Shown here piece after piece: positions 12,691 to 24,872 of a stretch of DNA of 64,000 nt; the stretch's first letter is position 1; each line of letters starts with the position of its first letter. A program made the translations under genes and the position numbers. Source of the stretch: Heligmosomoides polygyrus polygyrus. Its lineage: Eukaryota > Nematoda > Chromadorea > Rhabditida > Heligmosomidae. The stretch covers positions 60,050,969 through 60,114,968 of the forward strand of contig OX377205.1 of the NCBI GenBank assembly GCA_947396885.1, read 5' to 3'. Below the pieces are notes generated by a model, which was given only the letters and a program-made list of their open reading frames with translations, did no database searches and was not told the origin of the DNA.

Positions 12691-15339
12691 GCCCGCGCCA
12701 CGCGGTCAAAAAGACGGTTTGCGACAGAAAAATCTGTCACAAAAGGTCGTATGCTCATAACCGTTTTAGTTTTAAGTTGCTTGAGAAACTATTGGCACCG
12801 TTCGATTTGTCTCCTCGAGATCTACACAAGCATATATAGAAATTTGCAAAACCACCGGCTTTTCGCAGTGGGTGGCCTAAAAAATTACTGCAGCAGGCTC
12901 TTGCGATTAGAGCACCTTATTTCCCAGGACATGCATGTTTTTGGAGTACCTCAAGCATGGCGTACGTTGTAAGTGCTCTGTCATGCCTGGAGTGCTCCGA
13001 GAGTGCGCCGTGCCGTGTATGTAGGATCGAACCTATCAATCGAGTTGGAGAAGGCATGTTAACTCCGCTTCTATCTTCCCTTACTGGAAAATGTAAAGCC
13101 TTCAAGACCATTTCGAACCGTTTGGAGAATTTTACCAAAAATTTCCAGCCCCCTACTCGGGAACTGCTCCAATCTGTCCCGGCGAGACTTAAGTGTGAGC
13201 CGTGTGCAATGCGTATAGAGGTGAACCTATCAATCGAGTGGGTTCGACAACTGGTAGAGTGAGCGTTTGGGGAGCTCTATCATAAATTTCCAGCCATCCT
13301 ACTAAGGAACTGCTCTGAGGCTATCCAGCGTGTATTTGGAGTGCGCCGTGAACAATGCATACAGAAGTGAACCTTTCAGTCGAGGGGGCGACCGCTTGCA
13401 AATGGCACGAGCGAGCGTGTTCGGAGCGCAATAACTCTTTCAAGTTCAAATCGTATCGGCTGCAACTCGTGGGACTGCACTTTTTAGGCAGTAAACCGGC
13501 CTAGTAGTACACTAACGTAGAACGCTGTGGTTTAGGAAGAAAAACGCTGTGGAAAATATTACAGGGGTGCGGAAATGCAGGCGAGGCTTATGTGACGCTT
13601 TTTTTCGACTTCGGTGGACCGCTGCGGGAACACCCAGCAAGCAAACGGCCTTAAAATGTGAATGCAAACAGAGCGTTTAAGAAACTTTACGATATCGTGC
13701 TTAGAACTGCTCAGCTTCCTAAACTGTCTTAGCCTCAACTACCAGTTTAAAACGTGACAGAGTTTCTCGCTCTCTTACTCGCCCAGATTTGAGTGTTTGA
13801 CACTCGCTAATGGTACCGTTCTGCTCATCATAAAAAAACGCTGTCGGATGGTACCGGATTTTGACCGCTTTTTGATTTATCGATTTTTTGACAAAACCGC
13901 ATCGAGGACGAGGCTGATCGAGGCCGCTGCAGACGGACGATGACGAAAACCGATATCTTCGAGTTGGACCATGCTTGATACCTTTCGATAGAACTTTTCA
14001 TGCTGAATTGAACGGTGAGCAGGAAAAACCGAAGAGAACATCGACCATTGGTGTGCTAAATTGCAGGCGCGGGCGTGTTCTGAGCGCGATAACTCTGTCA
14101 CGTGTGAACCTTTCCGATTTAAGCTTGTGGATTTTGTAGGCAGCGAAATGTTCTAGTAGTGCTCTAAAATACACAGCACAGCACAAAGTTACAGAAGTGC
14201 GAAAATGCAGATTTTGTGACACGATTTTCTCCCATTTTAGTCGACCCCTGCGGGAAGACGCAGAAAGCTAACGGCCGACAAATGCGCAGGCGAACAGAAC
14301 GCTTAAGGTTCTTTAAGAAGGCGTGCTCACTACTTTCTAGATGATTGAACAGCCTTAGCACCAACTGCCATTTTAGGGCGGCGGAGTTTTAGCGTTTGAA
14401 GTTTCCTGCGCCATTATTCGCCCACGTTTGAGTTTTCGACACTCGCGATAACACCATTTTGTTCATCACGAAAAGCTCTATCGAACGATGTTAATGACGA
14501 CCAATTTCAGAAAAATCGATTTTTCGATAATTTCCCATAGAGGACAGGGCGCTCCAGGCCGAGCCTGCGCGGACGATGACGTCATCGAGAATCGGTATTT
14601 TAGAAGTTGGCCAAATTTTCTCGCCTAAAATCATCTAGGGGTTATTTGAGGCGTTGATTACGAATCCGACGTTCATTTTTGAAAATTCCGCCAATTTCGG
14701 AGGTTTTGGAACTTCTTCTGGCTAATTGGGTGTGATCGGGTCAGAATCATCGATTTTGCACAAACTTTGTATAGGGTCGGGGACTTACTAAATCGGCGAA
14801 ATTTTTAAAAACGGACGTCGGATTCGTAATCAGCGCCCCAAATAACCGCTTAGATGATTTTGGACGAAGTTTGCACGAGAAAATTTGGCCAATTTCGAAA
14901 ATCGTCGGTCTGGGCGTCCACGTCCTCGATGGGAAATTGTCGAGAAAAAAATGAAATTGGTCGTGAGTGAAACCATACGATAGAGCTTTCAGTGAAGAAC
15001 AAAATGGAGTTATTGGGAGTGTCGAAAACCCAAATATGGGCGAGTAAGACGGCAGGAAGGTTCAAATGCTAAGTCCGCCGCCTGAAATGGCAGATGGGGC
15101 TAAGATAGTTTAGGCAGCTGGTTAGTTGCGAGCATATCGTCTTAAAGAACCATAGGTGTTCCGCTCGCCTACGCATTTACAGTACCGGACATGCCGTTGC
15201 GTCCAACAAGCACAAGCGGCCCAAAAGATGAGAAGCGGCGCAAAAGGACGCCGGAGAGCGCCGTTTTCCGCTCGCCACGCGCCGCGTCTGAGGCAAGTCG
15301 CGTTAGTGCGCGGCGTCCTCAACTTCTGGACGTTGGACT

Positions 15340-15930
15340 GAATGAAGGAGCTTATCCATGCGTTCGGACGAGCATGGCTTACTGTTTGAAACTAACTTCC
15401 GGTATGGCGCGCGCTCTGAACAATGCATGTAGGCCGGAAGAATCAACCGAGTGGGCACGACCGCTCGCAGAGTGACGTTAGGCTGATGAGCTGATGGAAG
15501 GAGCCTATCCATGCGTTCGGACGAGCATGGCCTACTGTTTGGAACTAACTGCCGGCATGGCGCGCGCTCTGAACAATGCATGTAGGCCGGCAGAATCAAT
15601 CAAGTGGGCGCGACAGCTTGTAGAGTGCGCGTTTAGGGAGTTTTATCAGAAATCCTTAGCCGCCCTACTCAGGAGCTGCTCTAGGACTGTCCAGCTTGCA
15701 TCTGGAGTGCGCCGTGAGCAATGCATATAGAATCGAACCTATCAATCGAGTGGGCGCGAAAGCTTGTAGAGTGAGAGTTTGAGGAGTTTTATCAGAAATC
15801 TCTAGCTGCCCTACTCAGGAACTGCTCTAGGACTGTCCAGCTTGCATCTGGAGTGCGCCCTGAACAATGCATATAGAATCGAACCTATCAATCGAGTGGG
15901 CGCGACCGCTCGCAAATTGCACGCGCGGGC
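15340..15930 (+). repeat. Short tandem array, ~146-bp period, about four copies
   Basis: The phrase ATCAATCGAGTGGGCGCGA or a close variant starts at 15442, 15595, 15741 and 15887, giving spacings of 153, 146 and 146 bp. Units also share CTCAGGAACTGCTCTAGGAC. Looser copies of the same unit occur at about 13020-13420. The array lies within the larger repeat field. Confidence 0.8.
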
Positions 15931-18302
15931 GTGTTTGGAGCGCGATAACTCTGTCAAGTGTGCACCCTTCCGGCTGCTGCTTATGCATTTTGTAGTCAGT
16001 AAAAAGCTCTAGCAGCTCGCCAAAGCACAGCGATGTAGCCTAAGAAATGACAAAGTTACGGTGGTGCAAAAATGCAGGTCAGGCTTGTACAACCAATTTT
16101 TTCGATTTCAGGCGATCACTGCGGGAAGAGCGACGAGCTGACGGCTTACAAATGCACAGGCTAACAGATCACTTGTCGTAATTTACAAGAAGGCGCTTAC
16201 AGCTCTCCAGCTGCCTAACCTGCCTTAGTTACAGCTGCCGCTTTAGAGCGGCGGACCGCAGCAGTAAAGATTCTTCCGCCCTTACTCCTTCCGGTTTTGA
16301 GTTTTCGGCACTTGCAATGACAATGTTCTGTTCAGCTTGATGAGCTCTATCGAACGGTGTTAATCTCGACCAATTTTGGAGATATCGATTTTTTGACAAT
16401 TTTGCATCGGAGGTGAGGCCGCAGTGGAGGGCCGATGACGTCACCGAAAGCCAATATTTTGGAATCTGGCCAAGTTGGACACCATTCGATAGCGCTTTTG
16501 ATGGTGAATGGAACGTTTTTACGTAGAGTGGCGAGAACTGTGATGTGAGCGAGTAAGAGGGAGGAGAGCATGACCATTGTTGTGCTAAATTGTGCGCGCG
16601 GCGTCTTCTGAGCGCGATAGCTCTGTAAAGTGTGGACCTTTCCGGTTGCAGCTTGTGGATTTTGTAGGCAGCAAAATGTTCTAGTAGTGTGCCAAAACAC
16701 GGTAATGTAGCTTATGATTGGACAAAGTTACAGCGCTGCGTAAATGCAGGTTAGCCTTGTGTGACACGATTTTTTCCAAATTCAGTCGACTTCTGCGGAA
16801 AGACGCGGAGAACTAGCATCTTACAATTACGCAGGCGAGCAGAACGCTTAAGGTTCTTTACGAAAACGTGCTCACAACTCCCTAGCTTATTAAATTGCCT
16901 TAGTACCAGCTGCCGTTTGCCGTTAGAGCGGCGGAGGCAACAGTGAAGCTTCTTCCGCCCTTAATCCTTCCGGTTTTGAGTTTTCGGCACTCACAATGAC
17001 ACCGTTCTCTTCAACTCGATGAGCACTATCGAACGGTGTCAATCTCGGCCTGTTTTGGAAAAATCGATTTTTTGGCAATTTCGCGTCGAAGAAGAGGGCG
17101 CCGTTCTAGGTCGCGGCATAGGGTGATGACGTCATCGGAAATCGATATTTCCAAACGGGGCCAAATTGGTTACCATTCGATAAAGCTTTTCGTGCTGAAT
17201 TGAGCAGTGTTGCTACGAGTAGCGAATACCGTAATCTGGGCGAGTAAGAGCAGGGAAAACATCGACCGTTATTGTGCTAAATTGCACATGCGGGCGTGTT
17301 CAGAGCGCAGTAGCTCGGACATGTTCGAGTCCTTTCGGCTGCAACTCGTGGGTCTTATAGGCAGTAAAATACTCTAGTAGTATGCCAAAAGACAGTAATG
17401 TAGCTTACGAAATAACAAAGTTACAGCGCTGCGAAAATGCAGGTTAGCCTTGTGTGACACGATTTTTTCCAAATTCAGTCGATCCCTGTGGGAAGACGCG
17501 GAGAGCTAACATCTTACAAATGCGCAGGCCAGCAGAACGCTTAAGGTTCTTTACGAAAACGTGCTCACAACTCCCTAGCTTATTAAATTGCCTTAGTACC
17601 AGCTGCCGTTTTAGGGCGGCGGACTTAGCGTTTGAAGTTTCCTGCCCTCTTACTCACCAATATTTGGGTTTTCGATACCCCCAATAACACCATTAGCTTC
17701 ACCGCGAAAAGCTTTATCGAATGGTAACCAATTTGGCCCCGTTCGGAAATATCGATTTTCGATGACGTCATCACCCTCTGCCGCGTCCTAGACCGGCGTC
17801 CTCTTGTTCGACGCGAAATTGTCAAAAAATCGATTTTTCCAAAACAGGCCGAGATTGACACCGTTCGATAGTGCTCATCGAGTTGAAGAGAACGGTGTCA
17901 TTGCGAGTGCCGAAAACTCAAAACCGGAAGGATTAAGGGCGGAAGAAGCTTCACTGTTGCCTCCGCCGCTCTAACGGCAAACGGCAGCTGGTACTAAGGC
18001 AATTTAGTAAGCTAGGGAGTTGTGAGCACGTTTTCGTAAAGAACCTTAAGCGTTCTGCTCGCCTGCGTAATTGTAATATGCTAGCTCTCCGCGTCTTTCC
18101 GCAGAAGTCGACTGAATTTGGAAAAAATCGTGTCACACAAGGCTAACCTGCATTTACGCAGCGCTGTAACTTTGTCCAGTCATAAGCTACATTACCTTGT
18201 TTTGGCACACTACTAGAACATTTTGCTGCCTACAAAATCCACAAGCTGCAACCGGAAAGGTCCACACTTTACAGAGCTATCGCGCTCAGAAGACGCCGCG
18301 CG

Positions 18303-18311
18303 CACAATTTA
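18303..18311 (+). repeat. Left target-site duplication of the Mutator-like element
   Basis: CACAATTTA here is repeated at 28600-28608. The uninterrupted version of the site exists, inverted, in the paralogous repeat arm at about 16570-16620. Confidence 0.85.
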
Positions 18312-20750
18312 GGCTGCGAGCAACGATACTCAATCGGTGCCATGCGCGCGGTCGCGGCGCGGCGCGCCAGCCGGGGCCGCCTCCAGTCGCGAGGCCGCCG
18401 CGTTCGAGCTGCACCGTGCGCCGTTACGGTCTCGCCACGAAACCATGCACCGGGCAAGTTGCCAGGAGTCGCACCTCCCACTAAAATCAATAATCGGGGC
18501 GATTTCATCGGCCTTCCGATTTCGGACTGCTGTATTCTCGCCCGATTTCTCGTCTACCTGCTTCTCTAGCTAATTTGCCGCCAAGCGTCAACCGACTTAC
18601 AACTCCAACACTAACTCTGCGGTTTATTCTTCCGTATTCACCAACAGAGGACAGGACTAAGAGGTGAGTTTCCTTTCTTTGCTCAGTTTCACCCATGAAT
18701 TGTGTTTTTATCCGGTTACTTCCCCTACCCTTCAGATCGACGTCTGTGTGAATGTAAGCTGCCTAGGAACTTTATATGATTTCCAGTCAGCTTACTTTTA
18801 CGCTGCCGCGATCAGATGCCCCAATTCCCCGAAACGAAATGTAGTTTTCCACCCCTAACAATGCTGTATTTACTGTTTCTTTCCTCAGACAGTATTCACT
18901 GTTATCCAAGCTGTTACGCTACTGTGAGGACAACGCGCAACGAAGCCTAAGGCGGTTCCTAAATACTCGCTAGCACAATGAGGAACGTTTTAAAGCCTAC
19001 TATTACCAATGTTCACCTCAGGGCAAATTTGAATAGTTAGATACTCAGGTTTGCGGGAACTCTGGTGCACCAACGCTTTGAACCTGATATTCCACACGAA
19101 TTGTATCCGAAGCGATACTGCGTTCATGTCTTCGATTATGCGTTCTGTTTCCTCTGCTAAGAGCACTGGTGGTTCTCCTTCTTTCTCTACTTCATCGCGT
19201 CGTTTCCTTTTGCCGGTTCGCGTTTTCCACCCAACTACGCCCGGTTCAGGAATGGCGAGAAGTTCTGGAGAAGGCGACGCATCTTGTATGCGCAACGCAG
19301 GGATTGTGGCGACAGAAAGGGCCAACTTACAGTTGCCCTCAAGGAGCGCCGACCCCATAGCTAGATCTAGGGGCAACACAGCTGCGGTAGCCGTGCAGTT
19401 GCATACTACCACTGCTGTTATTAACCCTGCTCGGGGAGCTCAAGCTGCTCCTTCAAATCCCGCTTTTCAGGAACCTATGAGACATTCTGCTGCGGCGACC
19501 GTAGAATATATAGGAGAACAGCAGGTAAGTCTTAAAGGACAGCACAGTATTTTAAGATATACAATTCCAGGAACACGAATGTGCTACGTTTTCTGCTTTC
19601 AACGCAGAAACCAGAGCTGTGAGGTGTACTACTGTACAAAATGCAAAACCTCACGTCATTCTTGCACAGTAAAGGTAAATATTCAACAACATATTCCACC
19701 ACATCCTTATATATTATTTTCACGCCAAATTGGACGCTTGCTACGCAAATCTGGAAACTCTTGTAAACTAGTCTAACGCTTCTGAAATCAACGTGAATGT
19801 TTTCTAAATCGAAACGAGTTTCTTACGAGTTAAATTACAAACTGTCCAAGATGGTTAGTACAATTTTTTGTTCGAGGAAAATTTGGTACCACTTTCTTGG
19901 AACTTTTTTAGTTCTCCTGCTCGAGTGACCAATTTGACGTGAAAAGCGTCCAGTTTGACCCGAGAATGGTAGAAAGCAATTAAAATTTTAAACAGGTGGT
20001 TGGAAATAAGTTCTTGAGCGATCCATCGCAAAACCATGTATGCACACCAATCAGCACTGCCGAGGATAAAGCTGAGAGAGTGGCATACAAGGTAAATACC
20101 TTCGAAACCTACAACCTTTCAAATGCTGTGAGGTGAACTGTTCCCTTTCAGAAGAATCAGGAGGTTCGCTCGGATCCAAGTCTCGCCAGCGTACCATCCG
20201 TTGAAATTTGGGAGACCATGGTGCAAGAGTGCTTAGAGAACCCATCCGTTGGATCCTCTGCAGAGCGCGAGGAGGTCACCGCCAACTTGTTTCGCCATGG
20301 TCATGAATCGAGACGACGAGCGATTACAAGGTGCTATTACAAGGGAAAAAGCTGCAAAATAGTGAAGCCTTTAATTCAGGAGCAAAGCGGTCCATAAAGA
20401 CCGAACCATTTCATGGAATAACATCCCAAGGGAGTTCGCGTTTCTTCCCGATGGCTCCCGTTTCCTTCAGCTGATGACCGCTGACGTGCACATTTACTAT
20501 TCTTGCACAACAATTAAGGTTTGTTTCAAAGGTAAAGCTGGCTCTCCGTCCCTTCAAACAGCCATTGCAGAAGGCATACGAGAATGGCCTCTTTGCTCTG
20601 GTTGCCGATGGAGTACACAAAATTCTCCCAACGCAACTGGGTGATCAAGCGCAGCTGTACACCATTCACGGAGTGTGCAGTAACGGCCACGAGGTTTCTA
20701 CTCATGAAAGCGAATCGGTATGAGACATCAATTTAATTTTTTTTCAGATC

Positions 20751-20755
20751 CCTTT
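20751..20755 (+). repeat. Left 5-bp target duplication (CCTTT) of the BEL element
   Basis: CCTTT precedes the left LTR and recurs at 24873-24877 after the right LTR. Removing one copy restores an open MULE exon across the junction. Confidence 0.9.
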
Positions 20756-21030
20756 TGTGTGGGCTTCCGTTGCCTCTGACACAAAATTATTAAATAATCC
20801 GTTTATTCGTAATTGTACAACTAAAGGCGAGCTAGCAGGGTGGAGGAACTCAACAAGACTGAGACCGCGAGGGCGGTCCTTCTAGAATACAAAGGAGACG
20901 TCTTGTACTTTCTGTTTTCAAGGACGAAGACACTGTAGGCGAACTGTGAATGCACTATTTTTTTGTCCGTCTGAGGTCTCGCGGGTGAGAACTCATGAAA
21001 AAGTAGCGGCAGCTGGTGCTTGCCGCGACA
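20756..21030 (-). repeat. 3' LTR of the BEL element
   Basis: This 275-bp repeat appears identical to 24598-24872. It has canonical TG...CA borders and is adjacent to the CCTTT duplication. Confidence 0.9.
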
Positions 21031-21589
21031 CTCCCGGGCGCAAAACTTTTGAAAAGTACCTTGTAATAATGAACAGTGAGTATAGTGGTAAGTATACATG
21101 CGAGTAGCAAATTGATTAACATAACATGTGATCAGTGAGTAATTAGATGAGTATAGCGGTAGGTACGTGGAGTAATTACGCGGAATAATATTCACTTCTG
21201 TTTGTTTATTTTGTTGCCCTCCGCGGCCGGATGACCCACAAAGACTAGGGCTGCCACGGCCGGCTCCACCACCAATTTTGTTAGTGACAGACGTGCTTGC
21301 TGCGCAATTAGAAGCGCCTGTGCGAGGATAAAGACACCGACGACAACAGCGTATGTGATGGGGTGATCCTCACCAGCCGTTTAGGGGCTACCTAGTAGAT
21401 GTGAGTGACTCGTGAGAAGGGCGTGTGCGTGAGGTGTGAATGATGATTCCGCGTTTACAATGTAATAAATACAGGAGCATACAATGCGAATATTTAGAGG
21501 GACAATTTTTGCCATCTTATGCATTGAAAAAATATATGAAATACAGAGGAGTGGCGTATTACAATGGAATATTGAAAGGAATATCAGTG

Positions 21590-24457
21590 CTAGCTGACAG
21601 GAAAGATACAAAATACTTGTAAAAGGAAAAGGTAATAAAGAGAAATATTGTAGGGAACAACTGCGTCAATGTACTGTACGCCCGTTGCAGAATATGGGCG
21701 TGTGGTATGAGTGAGTATGGTATTCACTTTGCTCTCCAGTGCTACCAGCTTGGCTGGAAGATCCTGTATGTTAGCATTAGGAACAGATGGTTCCACTGAC
21801 ACTCGATTAAAAGGAAGTGCACCGTGTTGGCACGTTATTGGATCTGAGCGGTCTTGGACGCTGAGTATGATGGAGAGCAACAAATAAAGTAATATTCTTG
21901 AGAATATGCTGAAGCTGCTAGATGTCGTTAGTTCTTCACAGAGCTTCCGTTCTTTAATGTTACAGCACTTGGCTCCTTGCTTTGCTTTCATTGAAAGCAA
22001 GGTCCCCTGAGGAGGTTGTAACATGTTATCTAAGTCAGGTGCCTTCTTAATTTCTGGAAGGCCATTTGTCCCTCGAACCTCGTGAGGAATCTGCTTCAGT
22101 AAGGTGTCTTTTACCAGATCTTGAGCATATTCTAAAGACGGGTTGCTGCATGGAACAGGCGATTCATATTGTCTGTGTTCAATGTCATTCACCTCTAGTG
22201 AAAGACGTGACGCGTGTTTCCGTTTATCTTCGAACGTTTTATCATAAGCTTCCTTTCTTACATCAACAATCTGTGGGGGTGCTACCACAGAGAGGTGGAA
22301 ATGCCGTGCTTTCGGTTGTGTTGTATTTGAAGATCCAAATAGTGCTGGTCCGAAAACGGTGTTTTGTGCAAGTAGTCCTGACGGTAGTCTTACAGGCGGG
22401 TGGTTTAACATCACGATTTGGTCGTATGATTCAACTCCGATCAGAATTCGCGGCTTTACGAATTCTCCGTTCGTAGTGGTATTCGACAAGAAAATGCACT
22501 TGTCTCTTAGAAACTGTACGTCTGAACTTGTCAATGTGGCTGCTGGAAAAGCATTTGTGAGCACTGATTTGGTGGTAAGCGGGAGTGAAATAGTATCTCC
22601 GAACCGCGTTCTGAAAACGGCAGATGTCCGTTGAGTCAAATAAGTCTCACTGCTTCCTCCAATACCATGCATTGTGCACTGATATAGCTCACTTGATTGA
22701 AGTCCCAGCGTGCTCGCGAGGTTGGCTTCAATTAGGTTGCACTGTGCACCCAAGTCTAGGAGAACCACCACATTTTCAAACGTATTGGTGTGATTATTTC
22801 GTATTTGTGCCTCCGCAGTCATGAGAACATACTCTTTCTCAGTGATCTTTTCGTGTTCTGTATTTGAGAAACTTGCAGCCAGATATCCATTATGTTCTTG
22901 TGGGGCAGATTGCTGGCTTTTATTCACCACATTATAGCTGGATTGACTGCGAGAGGAATTAACTTCATTTGGCCTAGTATTTGTATTCTGGCTAATAGAG
23001 CAACGTTGACTATTTCCTGGTGTATTACCACATTCCTGAGGCTGTAGGACGTCCTCCTTTATACATAGCGTGACATCGTGATCTCCTTTGCATTTTGGGC
23101 AACACTCGAAGGCGCAGTCACGGCTTCTGTGGTCGTGTGCGAAGCATTTCCAACACACTGACAGACCCCTCAGTGCGTTTCTGCGATCGATTGCAGTCCG
23201 AACTGTACGGCACTCCTTGGTTTGGTGGTTGGATCTGCGGCAAAACAGGCATTGTTCCGCCACAGACGGTTTCGGGCGTCGTGAGGGTTCGGTATTGTTT
23301 ATTTGATTTCCCCTCAACGATTCGAATCGGCGCTCGAAGCGAGCTCTCGAAGAAACTTCCTCGCCGAGCTCTTCCAGCAGTTTGCCTACGGTTAATTGTG
23401 AGCTTTCTGTTTCCCTTTTCATGCAGTCCTTTATAATTTCATAGGGAAATTTTGCAAGAATGGTGTCTATCCATAGCGGGTCGTGCCTTTTTCTCACGTC
23501 GTACCCCGTGGCGACCATTTGGAAGACAAGATCATTGACCTGTTCGAGGGTTTCGACACATTTTTCACCCCCTGTATTTGCAGCTGGTAGCGCCAGTAGG
23601 CGCTGTACGATCTGTGATCTGTTATTTCCTTTGTTTCCATATTTTTTATGTAATACATCTACAATTAGACTGTAATTGGAAGCCTTCATTGGGATGCTTC
23701 TGATGGCATTTTGTGCCTTTCCGCGTATGGCGTCCTTAAGGTAGAGAATTTTCTCTAATTCTCCTAATTGTGCATTTTGATCGACTATGAGGGAATATGC
23801 ATCCCAGAATTCGTCCCATGAGTCGTTTTCTCCATCAAAATGCGGTAGTTTGATTTGCGGGTACTTGATCTTCAACGCCGGCGATAGGACCATCTGTTCT
23901 GGGTCTTGCTCATGCGAATCAAGACCCGAGTGAGCTGTCCTCTGTGGCTGCGTCAGCGGTCGGTTACTTTGAAGTAGACCACATGGATCGATTTCCTCAT
24001 ATGCGTCCCCGCTGTCGAGGTCTCCTCTGCTTTCGGGACCGTTTCGACCCAGTGGGGTACGAGTAATTTGCAGAATTTCCCATTGAGTCTGTATTTCTCG
24101 AGTTCTGGTTTTTAGAGCCATCACTACAGTTTCCACTTCTTGTTTGAGTGAGCGGAAATTGATTTTCTGTTTGAGTTCCTCTATTTCTGCTAACATTTCC
24201 TTTTTCTCTCCTTTTGAGGCCTCTGAATAGGTGCTCATTATGCTCTGGTAGACGTCTTGCATTGACGACAGTTTCCTTTCGACGTTTTCCAGTGCCGTTT
24301 GCAATTCACATAGTCTTTCCTGACAGTAGACTTGTATTTTTTGATCCTCTGTGGGTGGTTTATTAGGCTCTGTGGTGGCCTTGTAATAGTCAATCACTTC
24401 TTTGAGGATAGTCGATTCATCCTCCAGAGATTGGAGGAGAAGGGTAATTTTACTCAT
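21590..24457 (-). CDS. BEL/Pao Gag-protease polyprotein (955 codons), no RT
   Basis: This is a single uninterrupted frame from ATG 24457. Residues 1-130 are charged and coiled-coil-like. Around residues 190-350 is a Gag segment with LPHFDGENDSWDEFWDAY, the form seen in the DUF1759 Gag family. Three zinc knuckles follow at about 402-470 (CLFCRRSNHQTKEC, CWKCFAHDHRSRDC, CPKCKGDHDVTLC). An aspartyl-protease-like region begins near 565 with VVLLDLGAQCNLI. There the usual D-S/T-G triplet is D-L-G, which probably weakens or abolishes catalysis. A hydrophobic stretch near residues 850-875 (LLYLLLSIILSV) could be a remnant of a downstream ORF joined by the deletion. There is no reverse transcriptase, RNase H or integrase motif. 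Domain names are from family knowledge; the loss of pol is seen directly. Confidence 0.85.
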   Translation of the reverse strand: MSKITLLLQSLEDESTILKEVIDYYKATTEPNKPPTEDQKIQVYCQERLCELQTALENVERKLSSMQDVYQSIMSTYSEASKGEKKEMLAEIEELKQKINFRSLKQEVETVVMALKTRTREIQTQWEILQITRTPLGRNGPESRGDLDSGDAYEEIDPCGLLQSNRPLTQPQRTAHSGLDSHEQDPEQMVLSPALKIKYPQIKLPHFDGENDSWDEFWDAYSLIVDQNAQLGELEKILYLKDAIRGKAQNAIRSIPMKASNYSLIVDVLHKKYGNKGNNRSQIVQRLLALPAANTGGEKCVETLEQVNDLVFQMVATGYDVRKRHDPLWIDTILAKFPYEIIKDCMKRETESSQLTVGKLLEELGEEVSSRARFERRFESLRGNQINNTEPSRRPKPSVAEQCLFCRRSNHQTKECRTVRTAIDRRNALRGLSVCWKCFAHDHRSRDCAFECCPKCKGDHDVTLCIKEDVLQPQECGNTPGNSQRCSISQNTNTRPNEVNSSRSQSSYNVVNKSQQSAPQEHNGYLAASFSNTEHEKITEKEYVLMTAEAQIRNNHTNTFENVVVLLDLGAQCNLIEANLASTLGLQSSELYQCTMHGIGGSSETYLTQRTSAVFRTRFGDTISLPLTTKSVLTNAFPAATLTSSDVQFLRDKCIFLSNTTTNGEFVKPRILIGVESYDQIVMLNHPPVRLPSGLLAQNTVFGPALFGSSNTTQPKARHFHLSVVAPPQIVDVRKEAYDKTFEDKRKHASRLSLEVNDIEHRQYESPVPCSNPSLEYAQDLVKDTLLKQIPHEVRGTNGLPEIKKAPDLDNMLQPPQGTLLSMKAKQGAKCCNIKERKLCEELTTSSSFSIFSRILLYLLLSIILSVQDRSDPITCQHGALPFNRVSVEPSVPNANIQDLPAKLVALESKVNTILTHTTRPYSATGVQYIDAVVPYNISLYYLFLLQVFCIFPVS

Positions 24458-24577
24458 TTTGCTGTTCAGCGTTGAGTTTCTTTTTTCTTTAGAAAATCAG
24501 CGGTTCTTAGCCTTATGAGGGAGAACAAGCTGATTTGAAGATGCCACGCGGGACTTTATTATTGGTGCCTGGTAAAT

Positions 24578-24590
24578 GGCCGATGCACCA
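24578..24590 (-). promoter_or_regulatory. Primer-binding site, tRNA-Gly (GCC type)
   Basis: On the minus strand, TGGTGCATCGGCC lies 7 nt after the 5' LTR. It is complementary to the 3' end of a tRNA-Gly with a GCATCGG acceptor stem plus CCA. It would prime minus-strand cDNA synthesis. Confidence 0.75.
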
Positions 24591-24597
24591 GAAATTT

Positions 24598-24872
24598 TGT
24601 GTGGGCTTCCGTTGCCTCTGACACAAAATTATTAAATAATCCGTTTATTCGTAATTGTACAACTAAAGGCGAGCTAGCAGGGTGGAGGAACTCAACAAGA
24701 CTGAGACCGCGAGGGCGGTCCTTCTAGAATACAAAGGAGACGTCTTGTACTTTCTGTTTTCAAGGACGAAGACACTGTAGGCGAACTGTGAATGCACTAT
24801 TTTTTTGTCCGTCTGAGGTCTCGCGGGTGAGAACTCATGAAAAAGTAGCGGCAGCTGGTGCTTGCCGCGACA
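24598..24872 (-). repeat. 5' LTR of the BEL element
   Basis: This 275-bp direct repeat of 20756-21030 should carry the element's promoter on the minus strand. A poly-T run of seven near 24801 and an AT-rich block (AAATTATTAAATAATCC) are shared by both copies. Confidence 0.9.

Larger units (their letters stand above)
12950..18311. repeat. Complex repeat array (~690-bp units, with inverted copies)
   Basis: A repeat unit marked by a block like CGATAACTCTGTCAAGTGTG recurs near 13430, 14090, 15945, 16615 and 17307. Each unit also carries an ATCGATTTTTTGACAATTT block and a TGACGTCA palindrome. Adjacent complete units are about 690 bp apart. An inverted copy occupies roughly 17690-18311, mirroring 16590-17230. 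Another palindrome has arms at about 14400-14700 and 14790-15060. No protein-coding frame is supported. The array resumes at 28600-28735 in the same order, so it was split by the Mutator-like insertion. Confidence 0.75.
20756..24872 (-). mobile_element. BEL/Pao-type LTR retrotransposon, internally deleted
   Basis: The element is oriented on the minus strand. Both LTRs are 275 bp, begin TGTGTGGG and end CGCGACA on the plus strand, and look identical base for base. It is flanked by CCTTT duplications. The minus-strand 5' LTR (24598-24872) is followed by a primer-binding site complementary to tRNA-Gly. The only long frame is a Gag-zinc-knuckle-protease polyprotein. Reverse transcriptase, RNase H and integrase are absent: the internal region is only 3.57 kb against the 5-8 kb usual for BEL elements. 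The insertion is recent, given the LTR identity. It needs enzymes from elsewhere to move. Confidence 0.9.
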